The notes under the pieces are model-generated. The model was not told where the DNA came from and ran no database searches. It saw only the letters and a program-made list of their open reading frames with translations. Position numbers and translations under genes: made by a program. Of a stretch of DNA of 64,000 nucleotides, positions 20,720 through 35,251 are shown in pieces; within the stretch, counting starts at the first letter, position 1, and every line of letters begins with the position of its first letter. Origin of the DNA: Anadara kagoshimensis (lineage: Eukaryota; Mollusca; Bivalvia; Arcoida; Arcidae); NCBI GenBank assembly GCA_021292105.1, contig CM037864.1:45615109-45679108 (forward strand), given 5' to 3'.

Positions 20720-22986
20720 CTGAAACAGTAAATGGTAATGTGTTTATATTGATCTTTAATGTGTTATGCAGCAGACAATAACACGGATTATCTATTTGGA
20801 GGCTGGAACGAGTAAAAAAAAACCATCCAAGTCAATGTTCTTAACTTATATTGAAGCGACTAGTTCAGCATTGCGGAGGGGGCTGGAGAATCTGGTGGAA
20901 ACCATTTACCTTCAACGAACTAACATATTTTCTAACATGATTATTTTTCCTGAGTAAGATTCAAACTAAGTTAAAGCCTCTGTCATCCAAAAGTTGACTT
21001 TTTAGATAGCTCGACCGACAGACTTTACCCATAATGGTCAAGGGAGAACAAAAAAAGGGTAAGTAGCGATCCAAGATGTAAATGTGTTCATATTCATAAA
21101 CCTGTGAAGTACCATATGAAACGTACTTGACAACAGAAGATCATTCATGAACAAGTGGTTGTTATAACAATCATAATATAGCTTTCTCCAATCTAAAACT
21201 GCAAAAATCATTTAACAGATACTAAGCTAGACAACCTAAAAGTAAAGGGAGGCTACATATGCGGTATGTCATGCAAGTTGAATAACTCCAAAACAAACTG
21301 GTGATCAAAGTGAATATTGTCAGGTGCTTATTTGTTAAATTCAAAAAGTAGTTTTTATGATAACAGCACCTTCTACCTAAATCTCTATTCACATTTAGTT
21401 ACTTGTAATAAAGAATGAATAAATAAAAATATGAAAACAAATAATGAATACATGAATAGATAAATAAATAAATAAATAAATTAATTAATTAAATACTAAC
21501 CTCTTCAGACGTGTTCTCTTATACGACATCAATATATAAATCTAAGACATTTTACGGTTTGTCTAATTGTTTGCTTGTTGATGATTTGTCAAATTTACCT
21601 CAAGGATGAATGTAGCACTTGTAACTGTCAGATATATGGATACACTAGTAGACTGTAAGTGGTCAAAGTCCAGCTTATATAAAAAATGTAATGGGTTCAA
21701 CACAGACTGACAGATGTTGGTTGAAGCTTTATTCGTATATAATCTAATGAACAAGATATAATTTATTCATGTTTCTTAGATTCTGTTTCACACTTTACAA
21801 TACTGGAAAAAGTAGGTTAAACAAATATCAGTTGCAACTAGGTAAAAAGTAAACTCAGGTGACAATATTAAACAATAAATAATAATTGTGTTAATTAAAA
21901 ACATTGTACATTGACCGAGTTTTCCCCCGTAAGTATATAAGTCAACTTACTACTGTCAGCGTTACCAGTACAGTAAAACTCAATTCACTGTCACTAATAA
22001 GTAAAAATTTGACATTATACAAGGATTTAATATCAAAATCGAAGACAACATTTATCAGAAAGAAATAAACAATAGAGGTTTTTTTCGGTATTTAACAATT
22101 TATGATTACTGACAACTGAAACTGAAAAATCGTACTTTGGCAAAACTACATAGCTTCCCTTACTGGACTGAATACAAGCTTTGTTACTTTGGTCTATTAC
22201 TAAACTTTTTATACAGCACATGTAAATGTCTACCATTAAGTTATTCAATATCATAAATATGTGTGGTAAATTAAAAAAAGGCAGCTATATCTGATATTTT
22301 TACAATTAAATACAAAAATCCTTGAAATAATAATATTCGATAAATGAAAAATACAGTACCTGAAAGTCATGGTGAAAACTTCATTGTTTTGCACTACATA
22401 CTAGAGATTCATTTTTCTTTGTATTACATGATCATTTGACACATATTTTCCCATTATGGTGCAAATGATAAATAACATATTGAAGGCTTTACTTAAGTCA
22501 GCAATATGCATGACGCTTGGAATTTTACACAAATAAAGTATAACAAAATATCTCCCCTAAGAACATCTCGTAGTATGATTTCAAAAATCATAAACGGTAA
22601 AACTGCACTCTCATAAATTTAAGAATAAAATAAAATAAAACAGATTTCGCGAAATAAAAATCACATTCCGACTACGCAATATGAACAAAGAATTAGAAAA
22701 CTTACATAACAATAAAATGCAAAAACTGAAAAATATACAAATTTACGCCCAAGCAGAGGAATGATTTTGTATCACAATACAAATGTAGAGTAGAAATAAT
22801 AAAAATGAGATATAATGAGTTAGATAACATTAAGTTGAGTTACATTTGATGTGCCCAAAAATATACGAAGAAAACTTTTAAGCAATAAATTTATAAAATG
22901 AAAACATTGCAAATAGGCAAATTTTCACGAGAATTTAAGAATAAAATTATAAAATTTAAATATGAAAATTGTGAGAATTGGAGAAT
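20720..22986. other. 5' flank or first intron of the tetraspanin gene; no gene seen
   Basis: The acceptor at 20720-20722 shows that a 5' UTR exon lies upstream, but I cannot identify it. There is an (AAAT)n run at about 21459-21486. Short frames in this stretch look random. Confidence 0.4.
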
Positions 22987-24553
22987 TTAACTTACAAAAA
23001 GTCTGAAAATAAAGTAAATTGGCTTACCTGAAAGATATGTATAAAACACTGTAAACAGTTGTTTTTCAAGTTTACTCGTCTGATTGCACGGCAAACGGCA
23101 TATAAGAGCCAAGAAACTTAGCTTTCTCTTATCAATAAAAGAAGAAATTGAAGTACAACCTACAAGGCTTAAAACCATGTCCGAGCGGGTTCGCATAGGT
23201 AGACCTTGGATCTTTTTGAGACAATAATGATGAATTGTTTCTAGACGTTTAACATCAGTTGAAGATAACGATGTCCACATTTCAGAACCAAACAATGCCC
23301 TCGGTAGCACGACATAATTATACATTTTAATGCTTGAAGCCGGATGCATATATTCATGATGAGCACCAAGCTCCATTAAAGTAAAAAACGTAGAACGTAT
23401 CTTGTTCACTACAGATTCTATGTCAGGTTTTGTTCCTCCATATTTATTAAGATTTATAACTACGTGGACGTAATTTTCTACTTCATCTATCATTTTGGCA
23501 CCTAATGTCCATGTTCTTGAATTTTCAGCGTATTGTGCCTTCGATTCATTGAAAACGATAACTTTACATTTTGAAGCATTGTATTTGAATTTCCACCTTT
23601 CACTGTAGCTATGACATATGCCCAAGAGCTCCTCTAGACCGTTTTTTGTGAAAGACATCAAAACTATACCGTCAGCTTGCGACGGACAACAAAAATTAGT
23701 CCCATAGATTTTCAAACCTGACACACATGCGGATAATTCGATCAACAAATCATTAATGTATATTAAGTAAAGCCATGGGGATAAAATACCTCCTTGCCTT
23801 GTACCACGCTGAATTTCAAATTCATCTGATAACAAATTTTGATGGACAACTACACCAGTTATATTTCTGTATAATTCGACAACCATCTTTAATCCACGGC
23901 CAACTAAACAAATCTGAATAGTTTGTAAAACAACCCATACTCGGTCAAACGCCTTTTCAGCATCCATGAAAGCTACATATAACTTACTGTTTTGTTCCCT
24001 ACTATATTCGATGCATTCCTTAACTGTGAAGGACGCCATGGTACTGTTCATACTTTTTTGAAATCCGTTTTGAAGTTCGCTTATTTTGTCATTTAATCCT
24101 GATTTATCTATTTTGTTCAGAATCATTTTTTCACAAACTTCAATTAGAGCAGATTAAAGCGATACTGCTCTATAACTTTCCGGGGAGTCTTTTGGTTTAT
24201 TTCCACCTTTATGTAGCGTAATAATAAGACCTATTTTGCTCGTGTCTGGCACAAATTCATAGCGAATGCGTTATAAAGGATCAGTAAATTAGTGCCTAGT
24301 CCTGGTCCAGCATGCTTCAAGTGTTCGTAAGTGACACAATCAATACCTGGTGCTTTTCCATTTGGCAGATTGCGTAAAACAGCTTCTAATTCATCGACAG
24401 TGAATTCATATCGCAATAAGTCTCTGTCGTAATTGGTATTGTCGGTTAAACACTCTGTCACTGACGCATCGGTATTTCCGCTGTCTGTTTCGTTATGACT
24501 GTTAAAACTATACAGGTTTCTAAAATAATGTCCCCATCCTTTCACAATGTCAA
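22987..24553 (-). pseudogene. 5'-truncated, inactivated non-LTR retrotransposon (LINE) reverse transcriptase
   Basis: Read on the minus strand, 24553-22987 encodes the thumb-less N-side of a LINE RT: NLPNGKAPGIDCVTYEHLKH, then KLYVAFMDAEKAFDRVW (motif A), FEIQRGTRQGGILSPWLYLI (motif B) and SQADGIVLM (motif C), followed by the usual C-terminal part. The endonuclease domain and 5' UTR are absent. Three lesions are visible. A frameshift lies near 24245-24260, where the downstream frame resumes as SKIGLIITLHKGG. An in-frame TAA follows YRAVSL at about 24156. The second catalytic Asp of motif C is replaced by Gly (ADD to ADG, codon GGT at about 23672-23674). The clade cannot be fixed by eye. The 3' end is also unclear. 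Confidence 0.88.
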
Positions 24554-25241
24554 GGTTACAGACCTCAGTTGTGACTTGACACTCAAAATTAGCCAATTTT
24601 GGACTTAACACATTTAGTGTTATGCACCCATATTTCAATAATTTTGCTGAAACAACATGAATGTTGATACCTTTTCAATTCAGGAGAATTAAAACAATAT
24701 TTCTATACTGTATTTATGACCCAAGTGCAAATTTTCACAATTTTGGAAAACATTTTGTTTCCATGGCAACCACACAAAAAATTGCAAAATATTACCCCCA
24801 AATAGGCCATATTCATAGAATCAGATGGTAAACAAATCTCGAACTACATACAATGGCACACATTTTCCCTGAATCCTTAAATATTCCACTTTTTCTTTGT
24901 GAAGGAAAACCAGGGTCTTGTTGGATTCATTTTTTCAGAAATTTGGGAAATGTGCCAACCATGCTAAAAGCACATGGCAATGTTTACACCCAAAATGTGG
25001 TCTTGCCATAGGAAGTGTATGGTGCGGCGGAAGTCCTTATGCCGGAAATATAGTGCTATAGTCAATCAAATCAGGTTTAAATTTTTGCAAACCTAAGAAC
25101 CTCTCACCATGGCAATATTGCAAACTACTACCTATTAACAAATTTAAATGAGCATGGTCTAAGGAAAGGCATCTGGGTTTGTTTTATGCACTATTTTTGA
25201 CCGTCCCACATCTGGCCTTATCACGACTGAGGTCTCATACC
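24554..25241. mobile_element. Module A, copy 1 (TIR element) fused to the LINE
   Basis: It starts GGTTACAGACCTCAGTTGTG and ends CACGACTGAGGTCTCATACC. The two ends are inverted copies at about 17 of 21 positions (shared core AGACCTCAGT). Its left end borders LINE sequence, whereas the other four A copies follow a B module. The first 28 codons of a minus-strand ORF that continues into the LINE come from this module and are not part of the LINE. Confidence 0.8.
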
Positions 25242-28200
25242 ATAAGGCTCAGGCTAAATTTCAAAACTCAGAATTTTACTTATTTCACTTCATATTCTGA
25301 AAGAAGACAATATTCTGAATTAAATGATATATAACATGGTGCTGGTGTTTGCAAATTTTGCCAAAATAGGCTTCATTCAACTGATAGGGTAGCATTCCAT
25401 AATATGGTCATTTTACAATCATTTAGACTGATTTTGGCAATTTTGGCAAAATTGATCAAACTCATTGGAGTTTGAATGCTTTTTCCAAATGACTTTAAAC
25501 CAAATAATAAACAGATAATTTTATTCATAGTTGTCTTATGCTGAATGTGCATATCAAAATTTTACATTCAAACTCTAGTTTTTGCCAAATTGTTGCCAAT
25601 TTTGCCAAATCAAAAGGAATGAATATCAAAACAAGTAAAAGTACAGCACAAGCTGAATTTAATCAATTAAGATTTGCAAATAATGCCAATAACTGTGGAA
25701 TAGTCCATGAAATTTTGAATTTTTGTATCAATTTCTATTGAAATTCACTTGTTTCCAGATAAAAATCAAGAAATTTCATACTGCATAATAGAGATAATGG
25801 GAGATAATTCTTGAATTCCATTATTCAAACACCTCCAAATGTTTTAATGACATCATAATTGCAAAATATGATGTCATTAGTTTTAGGGTACACTAAAATT
25901 TGAATTTTATGCAGATTCATATAGCTAAAGTTGATAAATAATGGTTGCAAAATGTGAATTGCTGCAATATGCACACTGTTTTGCCATGTTTAGGCTTTTA
26001 GGATAGCACACACTGCCAAATATAAGACAAATTGAAATCCATTCACATGGAACAATTGGTACATTTGTTCTTGTTGACTCAGTTTCCATGGTGATTTCAA
26101 TGTTTACACATATAACCCAACTGTTTTCCAATAGATTTTGCATAAAAAGTAACTAAAATAACATAAAAATTGTCCAAAATAGCTCATAGTATCCCTTAAA
26201 TACATAAATCAGACAATTTGACCTTTTTGCACTTAAACTGACCTTTCACCTTTTACACTGAAAACCATTGCAAATGAGTTCATTCCACATTTTTCCAAAG
26301 TGACTGATATATAATAGTGTAAAACAAGCATAAATAAGATTTTTCTTCATGAATTTTATGACTTTTCATGATTTTGTATTTTTGCTTATAAGGCTCAGGC
26401 TAAATTTCAAAACTCAGAATTTTACTTATTTCACTTCATATTCTGAAAGAAGACAATATTCTGAATTAAATGATATATAACATGGTGCTGGTGTTTGCAA
26501 ATTTTGCCAAAATAGGCTTCATTCAACTGATAGGGTAGCATTCCATAATATGGTCATTTTACAATCATTTAGACTGATTTTGGCAATTTTGGCAAAATTG
26601 ATCAAACTCATTGGAGTTTGAATGCTTTTTCCAAATGACTTTAAACCAAATAATAAACAGATAATTTTATTCATAGTTGTCTTATGCTGAATGTGCATAT
26701 CAAAATTTTACATTCAAACTCTAGTTTTTGCCAAATTGTTGCCAATTTTGCCAAATCAAAAGGAATGAATATCAAAACAAGTAAAAGTACAGCACAAGCT
26801 GAATTTAATCAATTAAGATTTGCAATAATGTCAATAACTGTGGAATAGTCCATGAAATTTTGAATTTTTGTATCAATTTCTATTGAAATTCACTTGTTTC
26901 CAGATAAAAATCAAGAAATTTCATACTGCATAATAGAGATAATGGGAGATAATTCTTGAATTCCATTATTCAAACACCTCCAAATGTTTTTGACATCATA
27001 ATTGCAAAATATGATGTCATTAGTTTTAGGGTACACTAAAATTTGAATTTTATGCAGATTCATATAGCTAAAGTTGATAAATAATGGTTGCAAAATGTGA
27101 ATTGCTGCAATATGCACACTGTTTTGCCATGTTTAGGCTTTTAGGATAGCACACACTGCCAAATATAAGACAAATTGAAACCCATTCACATGGAACAATT
27201 GGTACATTTGTTCTTGTTGACTCAGTTTCCATGGTGATTTCAATGTTTACACATATAACCCAACTGTTTTCCAATAGATTTTTGCATAAAAAGTAACTAA
27301 AATAACATAAAAATTGTCCAAATAGCTCATAGTATCCCTTAATACATAAATCAGACAATTTGACCTTTTTGCACTTAAACTGACCTTTCACCTTTTACAC
27401 TGAAAACCATTGCAAATGAGTTCATTCCACATTTTTCCAAAGTGACTGATATATAATAGTGTAAAACAAGCATAAATAAGATTTTTCTTCATGAATTTTA
27501 TGACTTTTCATGATTTTGTATTTTTGCTTATAAGGCTCAGGCTAAATTTCAAAACTCAGAATTTTACTTATTCACTTCATATTCTGAAAGAAGACAATAT
27601 TCTGAATTAAATGATATATAACATGGTGCTGGTGTTTGCAAATTTTGCCAAAATAGGCTTCATTCAACTGATAGGGTAGCATTCCATAATATGGTCATTT
27701 ACAATCATTTAGACTGATTTTGGCAATTTTGGCAAAATTGATCAAACTCATTGGAGTTTGAATGCTTTTTCCAAATGACTTTAAAACCAAATAATAAACA
27801 GATAATTTTATTCATAGTTTGTCTTATGCTGAATGTGCATATCAAAATTTTACATTCAAACTCTAGTTTTTGCCAAATTGTTGCCAATTTTGCCAAATCA
27901 AAAGGAATGAATATCAAAACAAGTAAAAGTACAGCACAAGCTGAATTTAATCAATTAAGATTTGCAAATAATGCCATAACTGTGGAATAGTCCATGAAAT
28001 TTTGAATTTTTGTATCAATTTCTATTGAAATTCACTTGTTTCCAGATAAAAATCAAGAAATTTCATACTGCATAATAGAGATAATGGGAGATAATTCTTG
28101 AATTCCATTATTCAAACACCTCCAAATGTTTTAATGACATCATAATTGCAAAATATGATGTCATTAGTTTAGGGTACACTAAAATTTGAATTTTATGCAG

Positions 28201-28666
28201 ATTCATATAGCTAAAGTTGATAAATAATGGTTGCAAAATGAATTGCTGCAATATGCACACTGTTTTGCCATGTTTAGGCTTTTAGGATAGCACACACTGC
28301 CAAATATAAGACAAATTGAAATCCATTCACATGAACAATGGTACATTTGTTCTTGTTGACTCAGTTTCCATGGTGATTCAATGTTTACACATAACCCAAC
28401 TGTTTTCCAATAGATTTTGCATAAAAAGTAACTAAAATAACATAAAAATTGTCCAAAATAGCTCATAGTATCCCCTTAAATACATAAATCAGACAATTTG
28501 ACCTTTTGCACTTAAACTGACTTTGACCTTTTACACTGAAAACCATTGCAAATGAGTTCATTCCACATTTTTCCAAAGTGACTGATATATAATAGTGTAA
28601 ACAAGCATAAATAAGATTTTTCTTCATGAATTTTATGACTTTTCATGATTTTGTATTTTTGCTTAT

Positions 28667-29351
28667 GGTTACAGACCTCAGTTGTGACTTGACACTCAAA
28701 ATTAGCCAATTTTGGACTTAACACATTTAGTGTTATGCACCCATATTTCAATAATTTTGCTGAAACAACATGAATGTTGATACCTTTTCAATTCAGGAGA
28801 ATTAAAACAATATTTCTATACTGTATTTATGACCCAAGTGCAAATTTTCACAATTTTGGAAAACATTTTGTTTCCATGGCAACCACACAAAAAATTGCAA
28901 AATATTACCCCCAAATAGGCCATATTCATAGAATCAGATGGTAAACAAACCTCGAACTACATACAATGGCACACATTTTCCCTGAATCCTTAAATATTCC
29001 ACTTTTTCTTTGTGAAGGAAAACCAGGGTCTTGTTGGATTCATTTTTTCAGAAATTTGGGAAATGTGCCAACCATGCTAAAAGCACATGGCAATGTTTAC
29101 ACCCAAAGTGGTCTTGCCATAGGAAGTGTATGGTGCGGCGGAAGTCCTTATGCCGGAAATATAGTGCTATAGTCAATCAAATCAGGTTTAAATTTTTGCA
29201 AACCTAAGAACCTCTCACCATGGCAATATTGCAAACTACTACCTATTAACAAATTTAAATGAGCATGGTCTAAGGAAAGGCATCTGGGTTTGTTTTATGC
29301 ACTATTTTGACCGTCCCACATCTGGCCTTATCACGACTGAGGTCTCATACC
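28667..29351. mobile_element. Module A, copy 2
   Basis: A 685-bp TIR element between the third and fourth B modules. AT precedes its left end and AT follows its right end, while the B-B junction has a single AT at the same place (GCTT-AT-AAGG). Confidence 0.8.
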
Positions 29352-31613
29352 ATAAGGCTCAGGTAAATTTCAAAACTCAGAATTTTACTTATTTCACTTC
29401 ATATTCTGAAAGAAGACAATATTCTGAATTAAATGATATATAACATGGTGCTGGTGTTTGCAAATTTTGCCAAAATAGGCTTCATTCAACTGATAGGGTA
29501 GCATTCCATAATATGGTCATTTTACAATCATTTAGACTGATTTTGGCAATTTTGGCAAATTGATCAAACATTGGAGTTTGAATGCTTTTTCCAAATGACT
29601 TTAAACCAAATAATAACAGATAATTTTATTCATAGTGTTTATGCTGAATGTGCATATCAAAATTTTACATTCAACTCTAGTTTTTGCCAAATTGTTGCCA
29701 ATTTTGCCAAATCAAAAGGAATGAATATCAAAAACAAGTAAAAGTACAGCACAAGCTGAATTTAATCAATTAAGATTTGCAAATAATGCAATAACTGTGG
29801 AATAGTCCATGAAATTTTGAATTTTTGTATCAATTTCTATTGAAATTCACTTGTTTCCAGATAAAAATCAAGAAATTTCATACTGCATAATAGAGATAAT
29901 GGGAGATAATTCTTGAATTCCATTATTCAAACACCTCCAAATGTTTTAATGACATCATAATTGCAAAATATGATGTCATTAGTTTTAGGGTACACTAAAA
30001 TTTGAATTTTATGCAGATTCATATAGCTAAAGTTGATAAATATGGTTGCAAAATGTGAATTGCTGCAATATGCACACTGTTTTGCCATGTTTAGGCTTTA
30101 GGATAGCACACACTGCCAATATAGACAAATTGAAATCCATTCACATGGAACAATTGGTACATTTGTTCTTGTTGACTCAGTTTCCATGGTGATTTCAATG
30201 TTACACATATAACCCAACTGTTTTCCAATAGATTTTGCATAAAAGTAACTAAAATAACATAAAATTGTCCAAAATAGCTCATAGTATCCCTTAAATACAT
30301 AAATCAGACAATTTGACCTTTTTGCACTTAAACTGACCTTTCACCTTTACACTGAAAACCATTGCAAATGAGTTTCATTCCACATTTTTCCAAAGTGACT
30401 GATATATAATAGTGTAAAACAAGCATAAATAAGATTTTTCTTCATGAATTTTATGACTTTTCATGATTTTGTATTTTTGCTTATAAGGCTCAGGCTAAAT
30501 TTCAAAACTCAGAATTTTACTTATTCACTTCATATTCTGAAAGAAGACAATATTCTGAATTAAATGATATGTAACATGGTGCTGGTGTTTGCAAATTTTG
30601 CCAAAATAGGCTTCATTCAACTGATAGGGTAGCATTCCATAATATGGTCATTTTACAATCATTTAGACTGATTTTGGCAATTTTGGCAAAATTGATCAAA
30701 CTCATTGGAGTTTGAATGCTTTTCCAAATGACTTTAAACCAAATAATAAACAGAGAATTTTATTCATAGTTGTCTTATGCTGAATGTGCATATCAAAATT
30801 TTACATTCAAACTCTAGTTTTTGCCAATTGTTGCCAATTTTGCCAAATCAAAAGGAATGAATATCAAAACAAGTAAAAGTACAGCACAAGCTGAATTTAA
30901 TCAATTAAGATTTGCAAATATGTCAATAACTGTGGATAGTCCATGAAATTTTGAATTTTGTATCATTTCTATTGAAATTCACTTGTTTCCAGATAAAAAT
31001 CAAGAAATTTCATACTGCATAATAGAGATAATGGGAGATAATTCTTGAATTCCATTATTCAAACACCTCCAAATGTTTTAATGACATCATAATTGCAAAT
31101 AGATGTCATTAGTTTTAGGGTACACTAAAATTTGAATTTTATGCAGATTCATATAGCTAAGTTGATAAATAATTGGTTGCAAATGTGAATTGCTGCAATA
31201 TGCACACTGTTTTGCATGTTTAGGCTTTTAGGATAGCACACACTGCCAAATATAAGACAAATTGAAATCCATTCACATGGAACAATGGTACATTTGTTCT
31301 TGTTGACTCAGTTTCCATGGTGATTTCAATGTTTACACATATAACCCAACTGTTTTCCAATAGATTTTGCATAAAAAGTAACTAAAATAACATAAAAATT
31401 GTCCAAAATAGCTCATAGTATCCCTAAATACATAAATCAGACAATTTGACCTTTTTGCACTTAAACTGACCTTTGACCTTTTACACTGAAAACCATTGCA
31501 AATGAGTTCATTCCATTTTTCCAAAGTGACTATATATAATAGTGTAAAACAAGCATAAATAAGATTTTTCTTCATGAATTTTATGACTTTCATGATTTTG
31601 TATTTTTGCTTAT

Positions 31614-32296
31614 GGTTACAGACCTCAGTTGTGACTTGACACTCAAAATTAGCCAATTTTGGACTAACACATTTAGTGTTATGCACCCATATTTCAATAA
31701 TTTTGCTGAAACAACATGAATGTTGATACTTTTCAATTCAGGAGAATTAAAACAATATTTCTATACTGTATTTATGACCCAAGTGCAAATTTTCACAATT
31801 TTGGAAAACATTTTGTTTCCATGGCAACCACACAAAAAATTGCAAAATATTACCCCCAAATAGGCCATATTCATAGAATCAGATGGTAAACAAACCTCGA
31901 ACTACATACAATGGCACACATTTTCCCTGAATCCTTAATATTCCCTTTTTCTTTGTGAAGGAAAACCAGGGTCTTGTTGGATTCATTTTTTCAGAAATTT
32001 GGGAAATGTGCCAACCATGCTAAAAGCACATGGCAATGTTTACACCCAAAATGTGGTCTTGCCATAGGAAGTGTATGGTGCGGCGGAAGTCCTTATGCCG
32101 GAAATATAGTGCTATAGTCAATCAAATCAGGTTTAAATTTTTGCAAACCTAAGAACCTCTCACCATGGCAATATTGCAAACTACTACCTATTAACAAATT
32201 TAAATGAGCATGGTCTAAGGAAAGGCATCTGGGTTTGTTTTATGCACTACTTTTGACCGTCCCCATCTGGCCTTATCACGACTGAGGTCTCATACC
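31614..32296. mobile_element. Module A, copy 3
   Basis: 683 bp, with the same inverted ends and the same AT flanks. It carries a few copy-specific deletions, such as one G lost at the start of the following B module. Confidence 0.8.
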
Positions 32297-34566
32297 ATAA
32301 GCTCAGGCTAAATTTCAAAACTCAGAATTTTACTATTTCACTTCATATTCTGAAAGAAGACAATATCTGAATTAAATGATATATAACATGGTGCTGGTGT
32401 TTGCAAATTTTGCCAAAATAGGCTTCATTCAACTGATAGGGTAGCATTCCATAATATGGTCATTTTACAATCATTTAGACTGATTTTGGCAATTTTGGCA
32501 AAATTGATCAAACTCATGAGTTTGAATGCTTTTTCCAAATGACTTTAAACCAAATAATAAACAGAGAATTATTCATAGTTGTCTTATGCTGAATGTGCAT
32601 ATCAAAATTTTACATTCAAACTCTAGTTTTTGCCAAATTGTTGCCAATTTGCCAATCAAAAGGAATGAATATCAAAAACAAGTAAAAGTACAGCACAAGC
32701 TGAATTTAATCAATTAAGATTTGCAAATAATGCCAATAACTGTGGAATAGTCCATGAAATTTTGAATTTTTGTATCAATTTCTATTGAAATTCACTTGTT
32801 TCCAGATAAAAATCAAGAAATTTCATACTGCATAATAGAGATAATGGGAGATAATTCTTGAATTCCATATTCAAACACCTCCAAATGTTTTAATGACATC
32901 ATAATTGCAAAATATGATGTCATTAGTTTTAGGGTACACTAAAATTTGAATTTTATGCAGATTCATATAGCTAAAGTTGATAAATTAATGGTTGCAAAAT
33001 GTGAATTGCTGCAATATGCACACTGTTTTGCCATGTTTTAGGCTTTTAGGATAGCACACACTGCCAAATATAAGACAAATTGAAATCCATTCACATGGAA
33101 CAATTGGTACATTTGTTCTTGTTGACTCAGTTTCCATGGTGATTTCAATGTTTACACATATAACCCAACTGTTTTCCAATAGATTTTGCATAAAAGTAAC
33201 TAAAATAACACAAAAATTGTCCAAATAGCTCATAGTATCCCTAAATACATAAATCAGACAATTTGACCTTTTTGCACTTAAACTGACCTTTCACTTTTAC
33301 ACTGAAAACCATTGCAAATGAGTTCATTCCACATTTTTCCAAAGTGACTGATATATAATAGTGTAAAACAAGCATAAATAAGATTTTTCTTCATGAATTT
33401 TATGACTTTTCATGATTTTGTATTTTTGCTATAAGGCTCAGGCTAAATTTCAAACTCAGAATTTTACTTATTTCACTTCATATTCTGAAAGAAGACAATT
33501 TCTGAATTAAATGATATATAACATGGTGCTGGTGTTTGCAAATTTTGCCAAAATAGGCTTCATTCAACTGATAGGGTAGCATTCCATAATATGGTCATTT
33601 TACAATCATTTAGACTGATTTTGGCAATTTTGGCAAAATTGATCAAACTCATTGGAGTTTGAATGCTTTTTCCAAATGACTTTAAACCAAATAATAAACA
33701 GAGAATTTATTCATAGTTGTCTTATGCTGAATGTGCATATCAAAATTTTACATTCAAACTCTAGTTTTTGCCAAATTGTTGCCAATTTGCCAAATCAAAA
33801 GGAATGAATATCAAAACAAGTAAAGTACAGCACAAGCTGAATTTAATCAATTAAGATTTGCAAATAATGTAATAACTGTGGAATAGTCCATGAAATTTTG
33901 AATTTTTGTATCAATTTCTATTGAAATTCACTTGTTTCCAGTAAAATCAAGAAATTTCATACTGCATAATAGAGATAATGGGAGATAATTCTTGAATTCC
34001 ATTATTCAACACCTCCAAATGTTTTTAATGACATCATAATTGCAAATATGATGTCATTAGTTTTAGGGTACACTAAAATTTGAATTTTATGCAGATTCAT
34101 ATAGCTAAAGTTGATAATAATGGTTGCAAAATGTGAATTGCTGCAATATGCACACTGTTTTGCCATGTTTAGGCTTTTAGGATAGCACACACTGCCAATA
34201 TAAGACAAATTGAAATCCATTCACATGGAACAATTGGTACATTTGTTCTTGTTGACTCAGTTTCCATGGTGATTTCAATGTTTACACATATAACCCAACT
34301 GTTTTCCAATAGATTTTGCATGAAAAGTAACTAAAATAACACAAAAATTGTCCAAAATAGCTCATAGTATCCCTAAATACATAAATCAGACAATTTGACC
34401 TTTTTGCACTTAAACTGACCTTTGACCTTTTACACTGAAAACCATTGCAAATGAGTTCATTCCACATTTTTCCAAAGTGACTGATATATAATAGTGTAAA
34501 ACAAGCATAAATAAGATTTTTCTTCATGAATTTTATGACTTTTCATGATTTTGTATTTTTGCTTAT

Positions 34567-35251
34567 GGTTACAGACCTCAGTTGTGACTTGACACTCAAA
34601 ATTAGCCAATTTTGGACTTAACACATTTAGTGTTATGCACCCATATTTCAATAATTTTGCTGAAACAATGAATGTTGATACTTTTTCAATTCAGGAGAAT
34701 TAAAACAATATTTCTATACTGTATTTATGACCCAAGTGCAAATTTTCACAATTTTGGAAAACATTTTGTTTCCATGGCAACCACACAAAAAATTGCAAAA
34801 TATTACCCCCAAATAGGCCATATTCATAGAATCAGATGGTAAACAAACCTCGAACTACATACAATGGCACACATTTTCCCTGAATCCTTAAATATTCCAC
34901 TTTTTCTTTGTGAAGGAAAACCAGGGTCTTGTTGGATTCATTTTTTCAGAAATTTGGGAAATGTGCCAACCATGCTAAAAGCACATGGCAATGTTTACAC
35001 CCAAAATGTGGTCTTGCCATAGGAAGTGTATGGTGCGGCGGAAGTCCTTATGCCGGAAATATAGTGCTATAGTCAATCAATCAGGTTTAAATTTTTGCAA
35101 ACCTAAGAACCTCTCACCATGGCAATATTGCAAACTACTACCTATTAACAAATTTAAATGAGCATGGTCTAAGGAAAGGCATCTGGGTTTGTTTTATGCA
35201 CTACTTTTGACCGTCCCACATCTGGCCTTATCACGACTGAGGTCTCATACC
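34567..35251. mobile_element. Module A, copy 4
   Basis: 685 bp, with the same ends and AT flanks as copy 2. An internal GC-richer block (GGTGCGGCGGAAGTCC) is kept in every copy. Confidence 0.8.

Noticed and set aside
22987..23040. A splice donor (CAG/GTAAG) at the end of the LINE frame as evidence of a host exon
   Set aside because: The frame is reverse transcriptase and the site could be chance. No partner exon was found.
24231..24638. A 135-codon frame starting MKYGCITLNVL as one protein
   Set aside because: Its first 28 codons are module A of the satellite, repeated four more times without the rest. Only the downstream part is LINE.
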